From: Mycobacterium sp.
GTDB lineage: Bacteria; Actinomycetota; Actinomycetes; Mycobacteriales; Mycobacteriaceae
Direction: 5' to 3'
DNA: 48,121 nucleotides
NCBI RefSeq assembly: GCF_025933915.1
Contig: NZ_JAICZA010000016.1
Location: 1 to 48,121, forward strand
This document shows positions 40,411 through 48,121 of the stretch, in pieces. The translations under genes were made by a program, and so were the position numbers. A model generated the notes under the pieces. That model was not told the origin of the DNA. It worked only from the letters and a program-made list of their open reading frames with translations, and made no database searches. The number at the start of each line of letters is the position of its first letter. Position 1 is the first letter of the stretch.

Positions 40411-42791
40411 ACTCGGTGCTTCTGTTCGATCCGCTGGTCGCCGGGCTCGGCGGCGTGCCGGGTATCGGGCGGGTCGGGGCGGTCGAGGTCGGCGGGATCG
40501 GGCTGGCCGCGGAAACGGTGCCACAGTCGCCGCCCCGCGAGCAGCACCAACACCGCCGCGGCGGACAGCGTGATCGCGAACAGGACCTTGCCGTAAGCGT
40601 TGGAATGCACGGACAACCGCACCGGCTCACCCAGCCGCAGACCGTCCGACGTCCGCAGCGTCACGTCGACGGCGACCCGTTGGGTGAAGTTCACTTCGAT
40701 CGGAATCCGCAACGGAAGATAACCGGGCGGTAGTTCGATCTGACCGACGTCGGTGACGTTCATCCCCGGCGGGGCGTCCACATGCACCCGCACCCGAATC
40801 GGAACTGCCAGGCCGTTGCGCAGCGCCAACGGTAGCGGGCTGTGCTCGGTGGCCAGCGTGTACGAGCCACCGGGGTTCACGATCGTGACGGCGCCGAACA
40901 AGTCGTTGATTGTCTTTCCGACCACCTCGAGGCGCTGCTGAGCCAACCCATTGCGGGAATCGGGCGGTTCGGACTGGCTCAACGCGCGCAGCATGTCCTC
41001 GCGCAGCGGCGCGGTGTACTGGACGCCGGTGAGCCCGGTGCGGTCGTCGGTCATCAGCGCGGACGTCAGACCCCACAACCGGCCGACCTGACCGGCGATC
41101 CCGGCGGTGACGTCGTCGCTGAACTGCCCGCGCGCGGAGGTGGCGGCGCCGACCCGCTCCGCTGGTTCGGTGCGGGACGACGCCTCGGCGATGACGGCCG
41201 GCAGTGGGCGCGGTACCGCCAGACCGGAGCGGATGCTGGTGCTCAGCGCGGTGAGCATGACCTGCGCGTCGTCGGCCTGCAGATTCCAGGTCGCCGGCGG
41301 GACCAGGATCTGGGTGCGCGGTGTGGTGTCGTGCCGGAGCGCGTGCCAGAAGATGGAGCCCAAGGCGTCCTGGCGGCGCGCGGTCACCGAATCGTGCGCC
41401 AGCCGGACCGTCAGGGACGGGTCCAGGTAGGTGGGTACCTCGGGGGTGTTTCCGGCCCCGGCGAGTGCGGCCCCGACGGCCGGATCGAACGGCGCGATCG
41501 TGACTTTCGGCGACACCCGCCGGGGCGTGGTGTCGACGCTGGTCTCCGAGGAGCCCTGCGCGTCGGCGGCCGACAGGTCGGCGGCGGCGATCGCGACGGT
41601 GCCCTCATTGGCGGTGAGCAGGTTGACCGCCCGGGGGGTCAGCGCGGCGTCGGGCACCAGCGTCGCGCCGCGGGTGGACGCGACGTCCAGGATCCTGTCG
41701 ACGATGCTGTTGCCGCTGGTGGTGGCGGTGGCGCTGAGGCCGGCGTCGTTGACGCGCTGTAACGCATCCAGATCGGCTTGGGCGTAGGGCAGCGGCGCCA
41801 CGCAGGTTCGATGTGTGAGCGCGCGCAGGCGGTTGAGCCATTCGGTCGCGGTGCCCTGCCCCGTGCCCGGGTGGGTCGGGGTCCCGGGGAGTTGAGCTGG
41901 ACCGTCAGGGGAATTGGACACGACATAGCCGGCGGTCATCGCGTTGACGGTGACCAGCAGATCGGGATCGATCGCCAGACACAGCGCGCGGCTGACGGCG
42001 CCGTCGGGGTCGACGTCGTGACTGGTGGCGACCTCGGCTGCCGACAGCAGGATGTCGAGCCGGCCGCCGCTGGCCAACGAGGTGGCCAGGTCGTCGTCGA
42101 CCAGTCGGACCGGGACCGTCCCGCCGGGCACGCCGGGCGCCAGCCGTGGCCGGTCGGCCAGCGGCCACAACATGGTGATCCACACAGGTTTGGACGTATC
42201 GGGCGCGACGGCGGAGCCCACGTCGTCGGCGCTGTCGGGCGGTACCCCCACCACGGGCAGCAGGAAGCGCGCGTTATCGAGGCGGGCGGGTGCGCCATAG
42301 TCGGGCGTGCCGTTGACGTTGACCAGGACCGGGTAGATGCCGGGCTTTTCCACTTCCAGCGACTGTTTGGTCAACGCGCGCAGCGGGGCCGACAGGGTGA
42401 AGCCGACTTTTTGCCCGCGCCGCAGTTCGGGAGCCACCGTCAGGAAATCGGCAGCCGGCTGGTACTCGTCGGTGTCGCCGTCCAACGTGGTGCGCAAGCC
42501 CGCGGATGCGGAGATCGCGCCGGCGTGCTCGAGCCGGACCATGACGTCCCGGACGGGGCGGTCGCCGATGTTGATCACCATGCCGCTGACCGTTACGACG
42601 GGCGGACTGGTCGTGGTGACCACATCCGGGGTGACTTGATCGATGCGCACCCGGACGAACGGCGTCACCCCCGGTTCACCTGCGGCCGCGGGCGGAACCA
42701 CCGGCCCGGCGAGTACCGCGAGTCCGGCCACGATGCCGAGCACGGCGGTGATACGCAACAAGCCGGCCCAACAGACAAGCGGTACGGTCAC
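40407..42791 (-). CDS. Large secreted/membrane protein (Rv3909-like)
   Basis: A 794-residue protein of unknown function. It has an N-terminal signal or anchor segment ([20 protein letters not shown]), an extracytoplasmic body of beta-type segments beginning [20 protein letters not shown], and one C-terminal membrane helix (about 732-755, [20 protein letters not shown]) with a basic cytoplasmic tail. The GTG at 42791 overlaps the mutT4 stop in GTGA and gives close to the 802 residues of the homologue; the open frame to 43121 is a shadow of mutT4. The gene also abuts murJ by ATGA, so a role in envelope assembly with MurJ is a fair guess, not shown. Confidence 0.88.
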   Translation of the reverse strand: MTVPLVCWAGLLRITAVLGIVAGLAVLAGPVVPPAAAGEPGVTPFVRVRIDQVTPDVVTTTSPPVVTVSGMVINIGDRPVRDVMVRLEHAGAISASAGLRTTLDGDTDEYQPAADFLTVAPELRRGQKVGFTLSAPLRALTKQSLEVEKPGIYPVLVNVNGTPDYGAPARLDNARFLLPVVGVPPDSADDVGSAVAPDTSKPVWITMLWPLADRPRLAPGVPGGTVPVRLVDDDLATSLASGGRLDILLSAAEVATSHDVDPDGAVSRALCLAIDPDLLVTVNAMTAGYVVSNSPDGPAQLPGTPTHPGTGQGTATEWLNRLRALTHRTCVAPLPYAQADLDALQRVNDAGLSATATTSGNSIVDRILDVASTRGATLVPDAALTPRAVNLLTANEGTVAIAAADLSAADAQGSSETSVDTTPRRVSPKVTIAPFDPAVGAALAGAGNTPEVPTYLDPSLTVRLAHDSVTARRQDALGSIFWHALRHDTTPRTQILVPPATWNLQADDAQVMLTALSTSIRSGLAVPRPLPAVIAEASSRTEPAERVGAATSARGQFSDDVTAGIAGQVGRLWGLTSALMTDDRTGLTGVQYTAPLREDMLRALSQSEPPDSRNGLAQQRLEVVGKTINDLFGAVTIVNPGGSYTLATEHSPLPLALRNGLAVPIRVRVHVDAPPGMNVTDVGQIELPPGYLPLRIPIEVNFTQRVAVDVTLRTSDGLRLGEPVRLSVHSNAYGKVLFAITLSAAAVLVLLAGRRLWHRFRGQPDPADLDRPDPPDTRHAAEPGDQRIEQKHRV

Positions 42792-43522
42792 GGCCCCGGT
42801 CCGTGGCCGTTCTTCCGGCCCCTGGCCCGTTTGTCCGAATGCCGAGTCCGCGAATGCGTCTGCGGACGGCGCCGCGGGGAGCTGGGCGGCAGTGGAGGAA
42901 GCGCGGCCGGGCCGTCGCTTTGCAGCTTGTCGATCAGCTCGTCGGCCACGCGGGCCAGGCGGCGTTCGTCGGCGTAGGTCAGTCGGGACGGCAGTTCTTG
43001 CATGGGAACCCAGGCCACCTCGGCGACCTCGAGGTCCTCGTCGGACAGCTCCCCGCCGGAGAAACGCATTAGATAGTGATGGACGGTTTTGTGCACGCGA
43101 CGGCCGTCGGTGACGAACCAATAGTCGATGCGCCCGAGCGCGGCCAGCACGCTGCCCCGGATGCCGGTCTCTTCGGCTACTTCTCTAATAGCGGTCTGTT
43201 CGGCGGTCTCACCGAGTTCGATGTGGCCTTTGGGCAGCGACCACAGCATCCGACCGCGCCGGTCGATGCGACCGATCAGGGCGGCGACCTGCGAGTCGCG
43301 GGGCCCGTCGAGCCCGTCGATGACCAGTCCGCCGGCAGACGTTTCGTGCACCGTGCGCAGCTGCTCAGGCCCGCGGCGGGAAGCGCGGGATCGGTGCGGT
43401 TTGGTGGCGGTCGAATCGCCGGTGACGTGACCGTTGATCTGCTTCTCGGACGAAGCCGCAGCGCCACGTCCGCGGCGCCGCCCCCGGCGCCGACGTGGTT
43501 TGCCTTGTTCGCCGTCCGACAC
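42788..43522 (-). CDS. mutT4: Nudix hydrolase MutT4
   Basis: A 244-residue protein with a basic, Arg-rich N-terminal tail ([11 protein letters not shown]), a Nudix domain at about residues 60-190 and a Pro/Ser/Arg-rich C-terminal tail. The Nudix box [20 protein letters not shown] then TGI is complete, so it should be catalytically active on nucleoside diphosphate-X substrates; the exact substrate is not known. The GTG at 43522 matches MSDGEQ of the homologue. It is the first gene of the mutT4-Rv3909-murJ string and is divergent from pcnA across 196 bases. Confidence 0.93.
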   Translation of the reverse strand: MSDGEQGKPRRRRGRRRGRGAAASSEKQINGHVTGDSTATKPHRSRASRRGPEQLRTVHETSAGGLVIDGLDGPRDSQVAALIGRIDRRGRMLWSLPKGHIELGETAEQTAIREVAEETGIRGSVLAALGRIDYWFVTDGRRVHKTVHHYLMRFSGGELSDEDLEVAEVAWVPMQELPSRLTYADERRLARVADELIDKLQSDGPAALPPLPPSSPRRRPQTHSRTRHSDKRARGRKNGHGPGP

Positions 43523-43704
43523 CCAAGCGATAGTAGCTGGCACGGCATGCTCTCCTGGACATACTCGCCGCTGGGCGAGCGCGTGAACGTCATGACGGAA
43601 TGCGTTTCGTCGGATCGGGCCTATCGCATGCGTTACTGCCCACGCCGCGCCGAGGATGAGAAGCGGCTGACCCGGCCACCCCGGGTTTTTCGCTCCGGCC
43701 CGAC

Positions 43705-43710
43705 TAGGCT
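43705..43710 (+). promoter_or_regulatory. Putative -10 box of pcnA (leaderless start)
   Basis: TAGGCT fits the TANNNT mycobacterial -10 element and ends 8 bases before the GTG start of pcnA. Such spacing implies a transcript that begins at or next to the start codon, a common leaderless arrangement in mycobacteria. No ribosome-binding site is seen. Confidence 0.4.
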
Positions 43711-43718
43711 GATCGAAC

Positions 43719-45161
43719 GTGCCTGACGCCGCCCAGGATGCCGACCTGCTCACCGCCGCCGCGGTAGCCCTCAATCGGCATGCGCCCATGCTGGCCGAGC
43801 TGGGCTCCGCGTTCGACGTGGCGGGCCACCAGCTCTATCTCGTCGGCGGTTCGGTACGGGATGCCTTGTTGGGCAGGTTGAGTCCCGACCTCGACTTCAC
43901 CACCGATGCGCGCCCCGAACAGGTGCAAAACATCCTGCGGCGATGGGCCGACAACCTGTGGGACACCGGGATCGAATTCGGCACCGTCGGCGTCGGCAAA
44001 GACGGCCATCGCTTGGAGATCACCACCTTCCGCGCCGACACCTACGACCAGGTGTCGCGCAATCCCGACGTGCGCTTCGGCGAGCGCCTCGAGGACGACC
44101 TGGTGCGCCGCGACTTCACGGCCAACGCGATGGCCGTGCGCATCACGCCGGAGGGGCCGGGCGAATTCCTCGATCCGTTAGGCGGTTTGACGGCGCTGCG
44201 TGAGCGGGTGTTGGACACCCCGGCCGCGCCGGAGGTGTCTTTCGGCGACGATCCGCTGCGGATGCTGCGCGCGGCGCGGTTCGCCTCGCAGCTCGGCTTC
44301 ACCGTCGCCCCGCGGGTGCGCGAGGCCATCGAACAGATGGCCCCGCAGCTGGCCCGGATCAGCGCCGAACGGGTGGGCGCCGAGCTGGACAAACTGGTGC
44401 TCGGCGACGATCCGACGGCCGGGATCGATCTGCTGGTGCACACGGGGATGGGCGAGGTGGTGTTGCCCGAGGTCGGCGGCATGCAGATGGCCATCGACGA
44501 ACACCACCAGCACAAGGACGTCTACCAGCACTCGCTGACCGTGCTGCGCCAGGCGATCGCCCTCGAAGACGACGGACCGGATTTGGTGTTGCGCTGGGCC
44601 GCGTTGCTCCATGACATCGGCAAGCCGGCCACCCGGCGCCACGAAGCCAACGGCGGGGTGAGTTTCCACCACCACGAGGTCATCGGCGCCAAGATGGTCC
44701 GAAAGCGGTTGCGGGCGTTGAAGTATTCCAAGCAGATGATCGAGGACATCTCGCAGCTGGTGTATCTGCATCTGCGGTTCCACGGCTACGGCGACGGCAA
44801 GTGGACCGATTCCGCGGTGCGCCGCTACGTCACCGACGCCGGTCCGCTGCTGCCACGGCTGCACAAGTTGGTGCGCGCCGATTGCACGACCCGCAACAAG
44901 CGCCGGGCGGCGCGGCTGCAGGCCAGCTATGACCGGCTCGAGACGCGGATCGCCGAGCTGGCCGCCCAAGAGGATTTGGCTCGAGTGCGTCCCGACCTGG
45001 ACGGCAACCAAATCATGGAGCTGCTCGGCATCCCGGCCGGCCCGCAAGTCGGCGAGGCCTGGCGGTTTCTGAAAGAACTGCGGCTGGAACGCGGGCCGCT
45101 GGACACCGACGAGGCGACCGCCGAGCTGCTGACGTGGTGGCAGTCTCGGGGGAACGCCTAG
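43719..45161 (+). CDS. pcnA: CCA tRNA nucleotidyltransferase
   Basis: Adds or repairs the 3' CCA of tRNA; needed here because the tRNA genes of this window do not encode CCA. It is 480 residues long, equal to the M. tuberculosis protein annotated PcnA. The nucleotidyltransferase motif [20 protein letters not shown] has the metal-binding DLD, followed by [11 protein letters not shown] and [17 protein letters not shown]-terminal HD-type region has [13 protein letters not shown]. The start is the GTG at 43719. The older name poly(A) polymerase is misleading, as the CCA-adding signature fits better. Confidence 0.95.
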   Translation: MPDAAQDADLLTAAAVALNRHAPMLAELGSAFDVAGHQLYLVGGSVRDALLGRLSPDLDFTTDARPEQVQNILRRWADNLWDTGIEFGTVGVGKDGHRLEITTFRADTYDQVSRNPDVRFGERLEDDLVRRDFTANAMAVRITPEGPGEFLDPLGGLTALRERVLDTPAAPEVSFGDDPLRMLRAARFASQLGFTVAPRVREAIEQMAPQLARISAERVGAELDKLVLGDDPTAGIDLLVHTGMGEVVLPEVGGMQMAIDEHHQHKDVYQHSLTVLRQAIALEDDGPDLVLRWAALLHDIGKPATRRHEANGGVSFHHHEVIGAKMVRKRLRALKYSKQMIEDISQLVYLHLRFHGYGDGKWTDSAVRRYVTDAGPLLPRLHKLVRADCTTRNKRRAARLQASYDRLETRIAELAAQEDLARVRPDLDGNQIMELLGIPAGPQVGEAWRFLKELRLERGPLDTDEATAELLTWWQSRGNA

Positions 45162-45185
45162 CGGCGATGTTGCGTCCGAATACTC

Positions 45186-45695
45186 GTGGACTATTGCATG
45201 GCTGGCGACGATGGCGCTGCCGCCATCTGGCACGGCGAACCCGACCTCGACCTTGACGGCGACGGCCACTTCGAATCGATCGGGCTGGATTTCGACCACG
45301 ACGGGCTGCGCGACGACGCACTCGCCGATCTCGACGGCGATGGCCTCGTCGATCACGCCGTGCTCGACCTCGACAACGACGGCACTCTCGAGGCCTACTT
45401 CACCGACGACGGATCCGGGACATGGGCGGTGGCCATGGACCGCGGCGGCCAACTGCGCTGGTTCGGCCTCGACGGTGTCGAGCACACCGGCGGTCCGCTG
45501 GTCGACTTCGACGGCCACGGACGTCCCGATGACCGGCTCCTCGATACCGACGGGAACGGGCTGGCCGACCGGGTGCTGCGCTCTGACGACAACGGCGTGA
45601 CCGGATACGTCGACACCGACGGTGACGGCAAGTGGAACGTCCGGCTGACCGACAGCGACGGCGACGGACTCGCCGACGGCGCGAGTGCCCTATGA
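45186..45695 (+). CDS. Aspartate-repeat, EF-hand-like protein (Rv3906c-like)
   Basis: A 169-residue acidic protein built almost entirely of short DxDxDG repeats: DLDLDGDGHF, DFDHDGLRDD, DLDGDGLVDHA, DLDNDGTLEA, DFDGHGRPDD, DTDGNGLADR, DTDGDGKWN and DSDGDGLAD. Such loops bind calcium in EF-hand and thrombospondin type 3 repeats. There is no signal peptide or membrane helix. The GTG at 45186 (25 bases after pcnA) is uncertain; ATG at 45198 is the alternative. It matches Rv3906c and its position next to pcnA. Function is unknown. Confidence 0.85.
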   Translation: MDYCMAGDDGAAAIWHGEPDLDLDGDGHFESIGLDFDHDGLRDDALADLDGDGLVDHAVLDLDNDGTLEAYFTDDGSGTWAVAMDRGGQLRWFGLDGVEHTGGPLVDFDGHGRPDDRLLDTDGNGLADRVLRSDDNGVTGYVDTDGDGKWNVRLTDSDGDGLADGASAL

Positions 45696-45733
45696 GGTTG
45701 CTGGCGTAGCGATTCGTTTCGACGGCCGCTGCG

Positions 45734-47713
45734 ATGGAACTCCGCTACATATCCATTCCATTTCTCGTCGCTGAGGCCGGCGGCGATCCGTGGGCGATCG
45801 ACGCCAGTGTGCAATCCGGCCGTCCGGCGCTGATCTCCGATTTGGCGCAGGCCTTCCGCGACGCGGGGGCGAGCACTAGCGAGGCCGCCGCCGCTTTCGA
45901 CACAGCACGGCGTCGGTTCGAGGCGTCATGGGATCACCGATACGGTGAGCATCCGATCAACGCCGCCGACGAGGTGCTACGGGTGACGCGGGCGCTCGGT
46001 CTGCAGGCCGAGCAATTACCCAAGATCGCAACCGATTTGGAGAACATCGCCGCCGCGCTGGCCGAAGCCCAACGGACCTCCACGTGGTACATCGCCGCGT
46101 TGGAATACGACCTCGAAAACATCGACGACGAAATCTGCGACTCCCTCGCCGACGGCGACCACCGCGCCGCCGACGACCTGCGCGCAGATGCCGTCGTCGA
46201 GACGAGGGCAATCATGTTTGTCCTCAGCGACCTTCGCGGCCAGTATTCGATGGTTCTTCGGGCCGCGCTGGGTTCTCTGCAAACAGACGGGGCCGACCCG
46301 GCGGAGCTCGAAGGCGTCGACCAAATGCTGATCCCGACCGAGGGCAGCCACCCTGAGCAAGTGAAGCACTGGTGGGATTCGTTGAGCCCCAACCAAAAAC
46401 TCCTGCTGACAGATCAACATCCGCGCGAGTTAGGCAACCTCAACGGCATTCCGGCCGACGTGCGTGACTCGGTGAACCAAGCGGCGATGAACGACGACCT
46501 GCTGAGGGTTGAAGACGTCGCCCGTCAACGTGGGCTAGTGCCAGAGACGCTGCGCGACAACGCGCTCAACAACCGGAATGCCGATGTCTTCACCAACCCG
46601 GCAATGTATGGACTATGCGCCACCGACATCACCAGATACCAGAACGCTGTCAAGACCAACGATTTCCTCACGCGCGACAAGGGTTCCGATCCCGATCACG
46701 GGCTCCCGACCATGCTGTGGGCCTACGACCCGTTGGCGTTCAATGGCAAGGGCAGGGCGGCCATCGCGATCGGGAACCCGGACAAGGCCCGGAACACGGC
46801 CGTCATGGTGCCGGGGACCAACAGCAGCGTCAGGGGAGGGTGGATGTCCGACGGACCAGACGATGCCATCAACCTCTACGAGCAATCGTTGAAGGCCGAT
46901 CCCCACCGCTCCACCGCGGTGCTGGCCTGGATGGGTTACGACGCACCCGAATTCGACCACCCGCATTGGGAGCAGGCGCTCACCGACCCGGCCGAACTGG
47001 AAGAGGTCGGAACTCCCTGGAGGGCGCGACAGGCGGGTGTGCTCCTGGCCGCCGATGTCAACGGCCTTACGGCAACCCATGATGGGTTGACACCGAGCCA
47101 TGTCACCGTCCTCGGGCATTCTTACGGGGCCACGACCGTGGCGGACGCGTTCGTCAACAGCGGTATGAGCGCCAACGATGCGGTGTTAACCGGTTGCCCG
47201 GGCACCGATTTGGCGCGCAGCGCCGCCGACTTCCATCTCGACGGCGGCAGGTTGTATGTGGGCGCGGCATCGACCGATGCGATCAGCTGGATCGGAGAGT
47301 CGGGCAGCGGGCTTCCGAATGGGCTCAACGAGACGCTCGGTGGGCCGCTGGGCCCGTGGGCCGGGTTGGGCGCCGACCCGGCCCATGCCGGTTTCGGGGC
47401 GGTACGCTTTCGCGCTGAAGTCGCGGGGTCGAACAGCCTCACGCCGTGGTTCACCGACCACGCGCACTATTACGACGTGGGCAGCGAAGCGCTGCACAAC
47501 ATGACCGAAATCGTCACCGGGCATGGGGATCGTTTGGCACCCGACGGCATGTTGGCGCCCGACCGAGCCCAGCCGCGGATCGCGATCCCCCGCCAGGTGC
47601 ACACCCCGTTGGGAACGGTCTCGCTGCCGCATGTCGCGATTCAGATGCCCATTTCCGTCGACCCCGAATGGGATCGGCCGGCGCGCACCGTCACCAATGG
47701 CCATGGGTTCTAA
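45734..47713 (+). CDS. Alpha/beta hydrolase with helical N-terminal domain (DUF1023 type)
   Basis: A 659-residue protein. The N-terminal half (to about residue 260) is helical, beginning LVAEAGGDPWAIDASVQSG and followed by an ISDLAQAFRDAGAS helix and a FEASWDHRYG turn that recalls WXG100/LXG-type secretion domains; that comparison is only a guess. The C-terminal half is an alpha/beta hydrolase of the DUF1023 kind, with nucleophile Ser463 in TVLGHSYGATTVADAF and a candidate late His in WFTDHAHYYDVG. There is no signal peptide. It is not the gene found beside pcnA in M. tuberculosis, where esxF-esxE-cpnT follow. Substrate and role are unknown. Confidence 0.8.
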   Translation: MELRYISIPFLVAEAGGDPWAIDASVQSGRPALISDLAQAFRDAGASTSEAAAAFDTARRRFEASWDHRYGEHPINAADEVLRVTRALGLQAEQLPKIATDLENIAAALAEAQRTSTWYIAALEYDLENIDDEICDSLADGDHRAADDLRADAVVETRAIMFVLSDLRGQYSMVLRAALGSLQTDGADPAELEGVDQMLIPTEGSHPEQVKHWWDSLSPNQKLLLTDQHPRELGNLNGIPADVRDSVNQAAMNDDLLRVEDVARQRGLVPETLRDNALNNRNADVFTNPAMYGLCATDITRYQNAVKTNDFLTRDKGSDPDHGLPTMLWAYDPLAFNGKGRAAIAIGNPDKARNTAVMVPGTNSSVRGGWMSDGPDDAINLYEQSLKADPHRSTAVLAWMGYDAPEFDHPHWEQALTDPAELEEVGTPWRARQAGVLLAADVNGLTATHDGLTPSHVTVLGHSYGATTVADAFVNSGMSANDAVLTGCPGTDLARSAADFHLDGGRLYVGAASTDAISWIGESGSGLPNGLNETLGGPLGPWAGLGADPAHAGFGAVRFRAEVAGSNSLTPWFTDHAHYYDVGSEALHNMTEIVTGHGDRLAPDGMLAPDRAQPRIAIPRQVHTPLGTVSLPHVAIQMPISVDPEWDRPARTVTNGHGF

Positions 47714-47854
47714 GAGCGATCACTAGGTGCGGTGAAGTTTGATTCGCCGAGTGGATTGCGGGTGAATTGACCGCTAGCCATGTTGCTTTTAGCCTGGTCA
47801 AAAGGCGGCAAGGCCGCTAGGGACCGTGTCAGTTGAAGTGTGGAAGGAGTGCCG

Positions 47855-48121
47855 ATGTTCGTCGATACGGAGCTTTTGCACTCCGGAGGCAACCAGTCGC
47901 ACCGCGCCGGCGGGCACGCCCAAGAAGGGGCCGACCACCTGGCGGAAGGAACCGTGGCATCGGGGATGTTCGGGGACTTCGCCGCGGCCGACACCTTTCA
48001 CAATGCAGTCACCGCCGCACACGGGCAGCACGTGAAAAACCTGCGGGGACACGGCGAGACGCTGACCGGTGTCGGCACGAAGGCGCACCACGCGGCCAAC
48101 GGGTTCACCAACATGGATCAG
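47855..48121 (+). CDS. DUF2563-like small mycobacterial protein, 3' end missing
   Basis: The frame opens at ATG 47855 with GGAAGGA about 7 bases upstream and stays open to the last base, giving 89 residues. It begins MFVDTELLHSGGNQSHRAG and continues with an alanine/histidine/glycine-rich helical pattern (AADTFHNAVTAAHGQHVKNL) resembling small secretion-system partners in size and shape. I recognise it as the DUF2563 type, known only in mycobacteria. It is 141 bases downstream of the DUF1023 hydrolase on the same strand and may be its partner. The end of the gene is outside the window. Confidence 0.75.
   Translation, partial: MFVDTELLHSGGNQSHRAGGHAQEGADHLAEGTVASGMFGDFAAADTFHNAVTAAHGQHVKNLRGHGETLTGVGTKAHHAANGFTNMDQ

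Noticed and set aside
38614-40596. Open frame of 660 codons antisense to murJ
   Set aside because: Its composition (Arg, Gln, His, Asp, Gly repeats) is the mirror of hydrophobic MurJ codons. murJ is full length and recognisable.
42792-43121. Longer N-terminus for the large envelope protein upstream of murJ
   Set aside because: The extension overlaps mutT4 and is Arg/Pro-rich shadow sequence; the GTG at 42791 begins just before a clear signal segment.

Overview
The window is chromosomal DNA from a Mycobacterium and spans the replication origin. Gene content and order match the arc that runs in M. tuberculosis from Rv3906c through dnaA to Rv0018c (pstP), shown here in reverse, so dnaA, dnaN, recF and gyrBA read leftward. 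The DNA is GC-rich, start codons are often GTG (TTG for dnaA), and almost every protein aligns end to end with what I remember of its M. tuberculosis counterpart. GyrA carries a full-length 420-residue intein. I know such inteins from M. leprae, M. kansasii, M. gordonae and a few relatives; M. tuberculosis lacks one and M. xenopi has a mini-intein. A species with a GyrA intein, probably a slow grower but not M. tuberculosis, is therefore likely; I cannot name it.

Left to right. Positions 1-7302 (+) hold the cell-growth signalling operon pstP (5' end cut off), rodA, pbpA, pknA and pknB. Each stop codon overlaps the next start in a 4-base ATGA. Then come trpG/pabA and a DUF881 membrane protein (-), the septation proteins crgA and cwsA with a small PH-like membrane protein (+), and the cyclophilin ppiA (-). 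Positions 10930-12894 hold a divergent cytochrome P450/TetR pair that closely resembles CYP144 and its neighbouring regulator, which sit far from the origin in M. tuberculosis. tRNA-Ala(UGC) and tRNA-Ile(GAU), a DUF3566 membrane protein, gyrA with its intein, gyrB, dciA, recF, dnaN and dnaA follow, all on the minus strand.

The dnaN-dnaA gap (23336-23869) is the expected oriC, and the dnaA-rpmH gap carries a tight cluster of DnaA boxes. Rightward from there run rpmH, rnpA, yidD, yidC, jag/khpB, rsmG, parA and parB (ribosome and RNase P parts, membrane insertion, chromosome partition), with two perfect 16-base parS sites, and then a GNAT-like gene. The block 32433-43522 (-) is the envelope and redox set mutT4, a large secreted or membrane protein, murJ fused to a pseudokinase, sigM with its anti-sigma factor rsmA, trxB2, trxC and cwlM. 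A SigH-type promoter stands in front of trxB2.

The right end (+) holds pcnA, an aspartate-repeat protein, an alpha/beta hydrolase with a helical N-terminal region (DUF1023 type), and the start of a small DUF2563-like protein that runs off the window. In M. tuberculosis the esxF-esxE-cpnT toxin locus occupies this last position.

The genes work as a whole: DnaA, DnaN, DciA, RecF and gyrase at the origin; ParAB-parS moving the new origins; and PknA/PknB/PstP acting on growth through targets that lie in the same window (CwlM, the MurJ pseudokinase, RodA/PbpA). I found no wholly new system. The two places that differ most from the standard layout are the P450/TetR insertion and the DUF1023/DUF2563 module.
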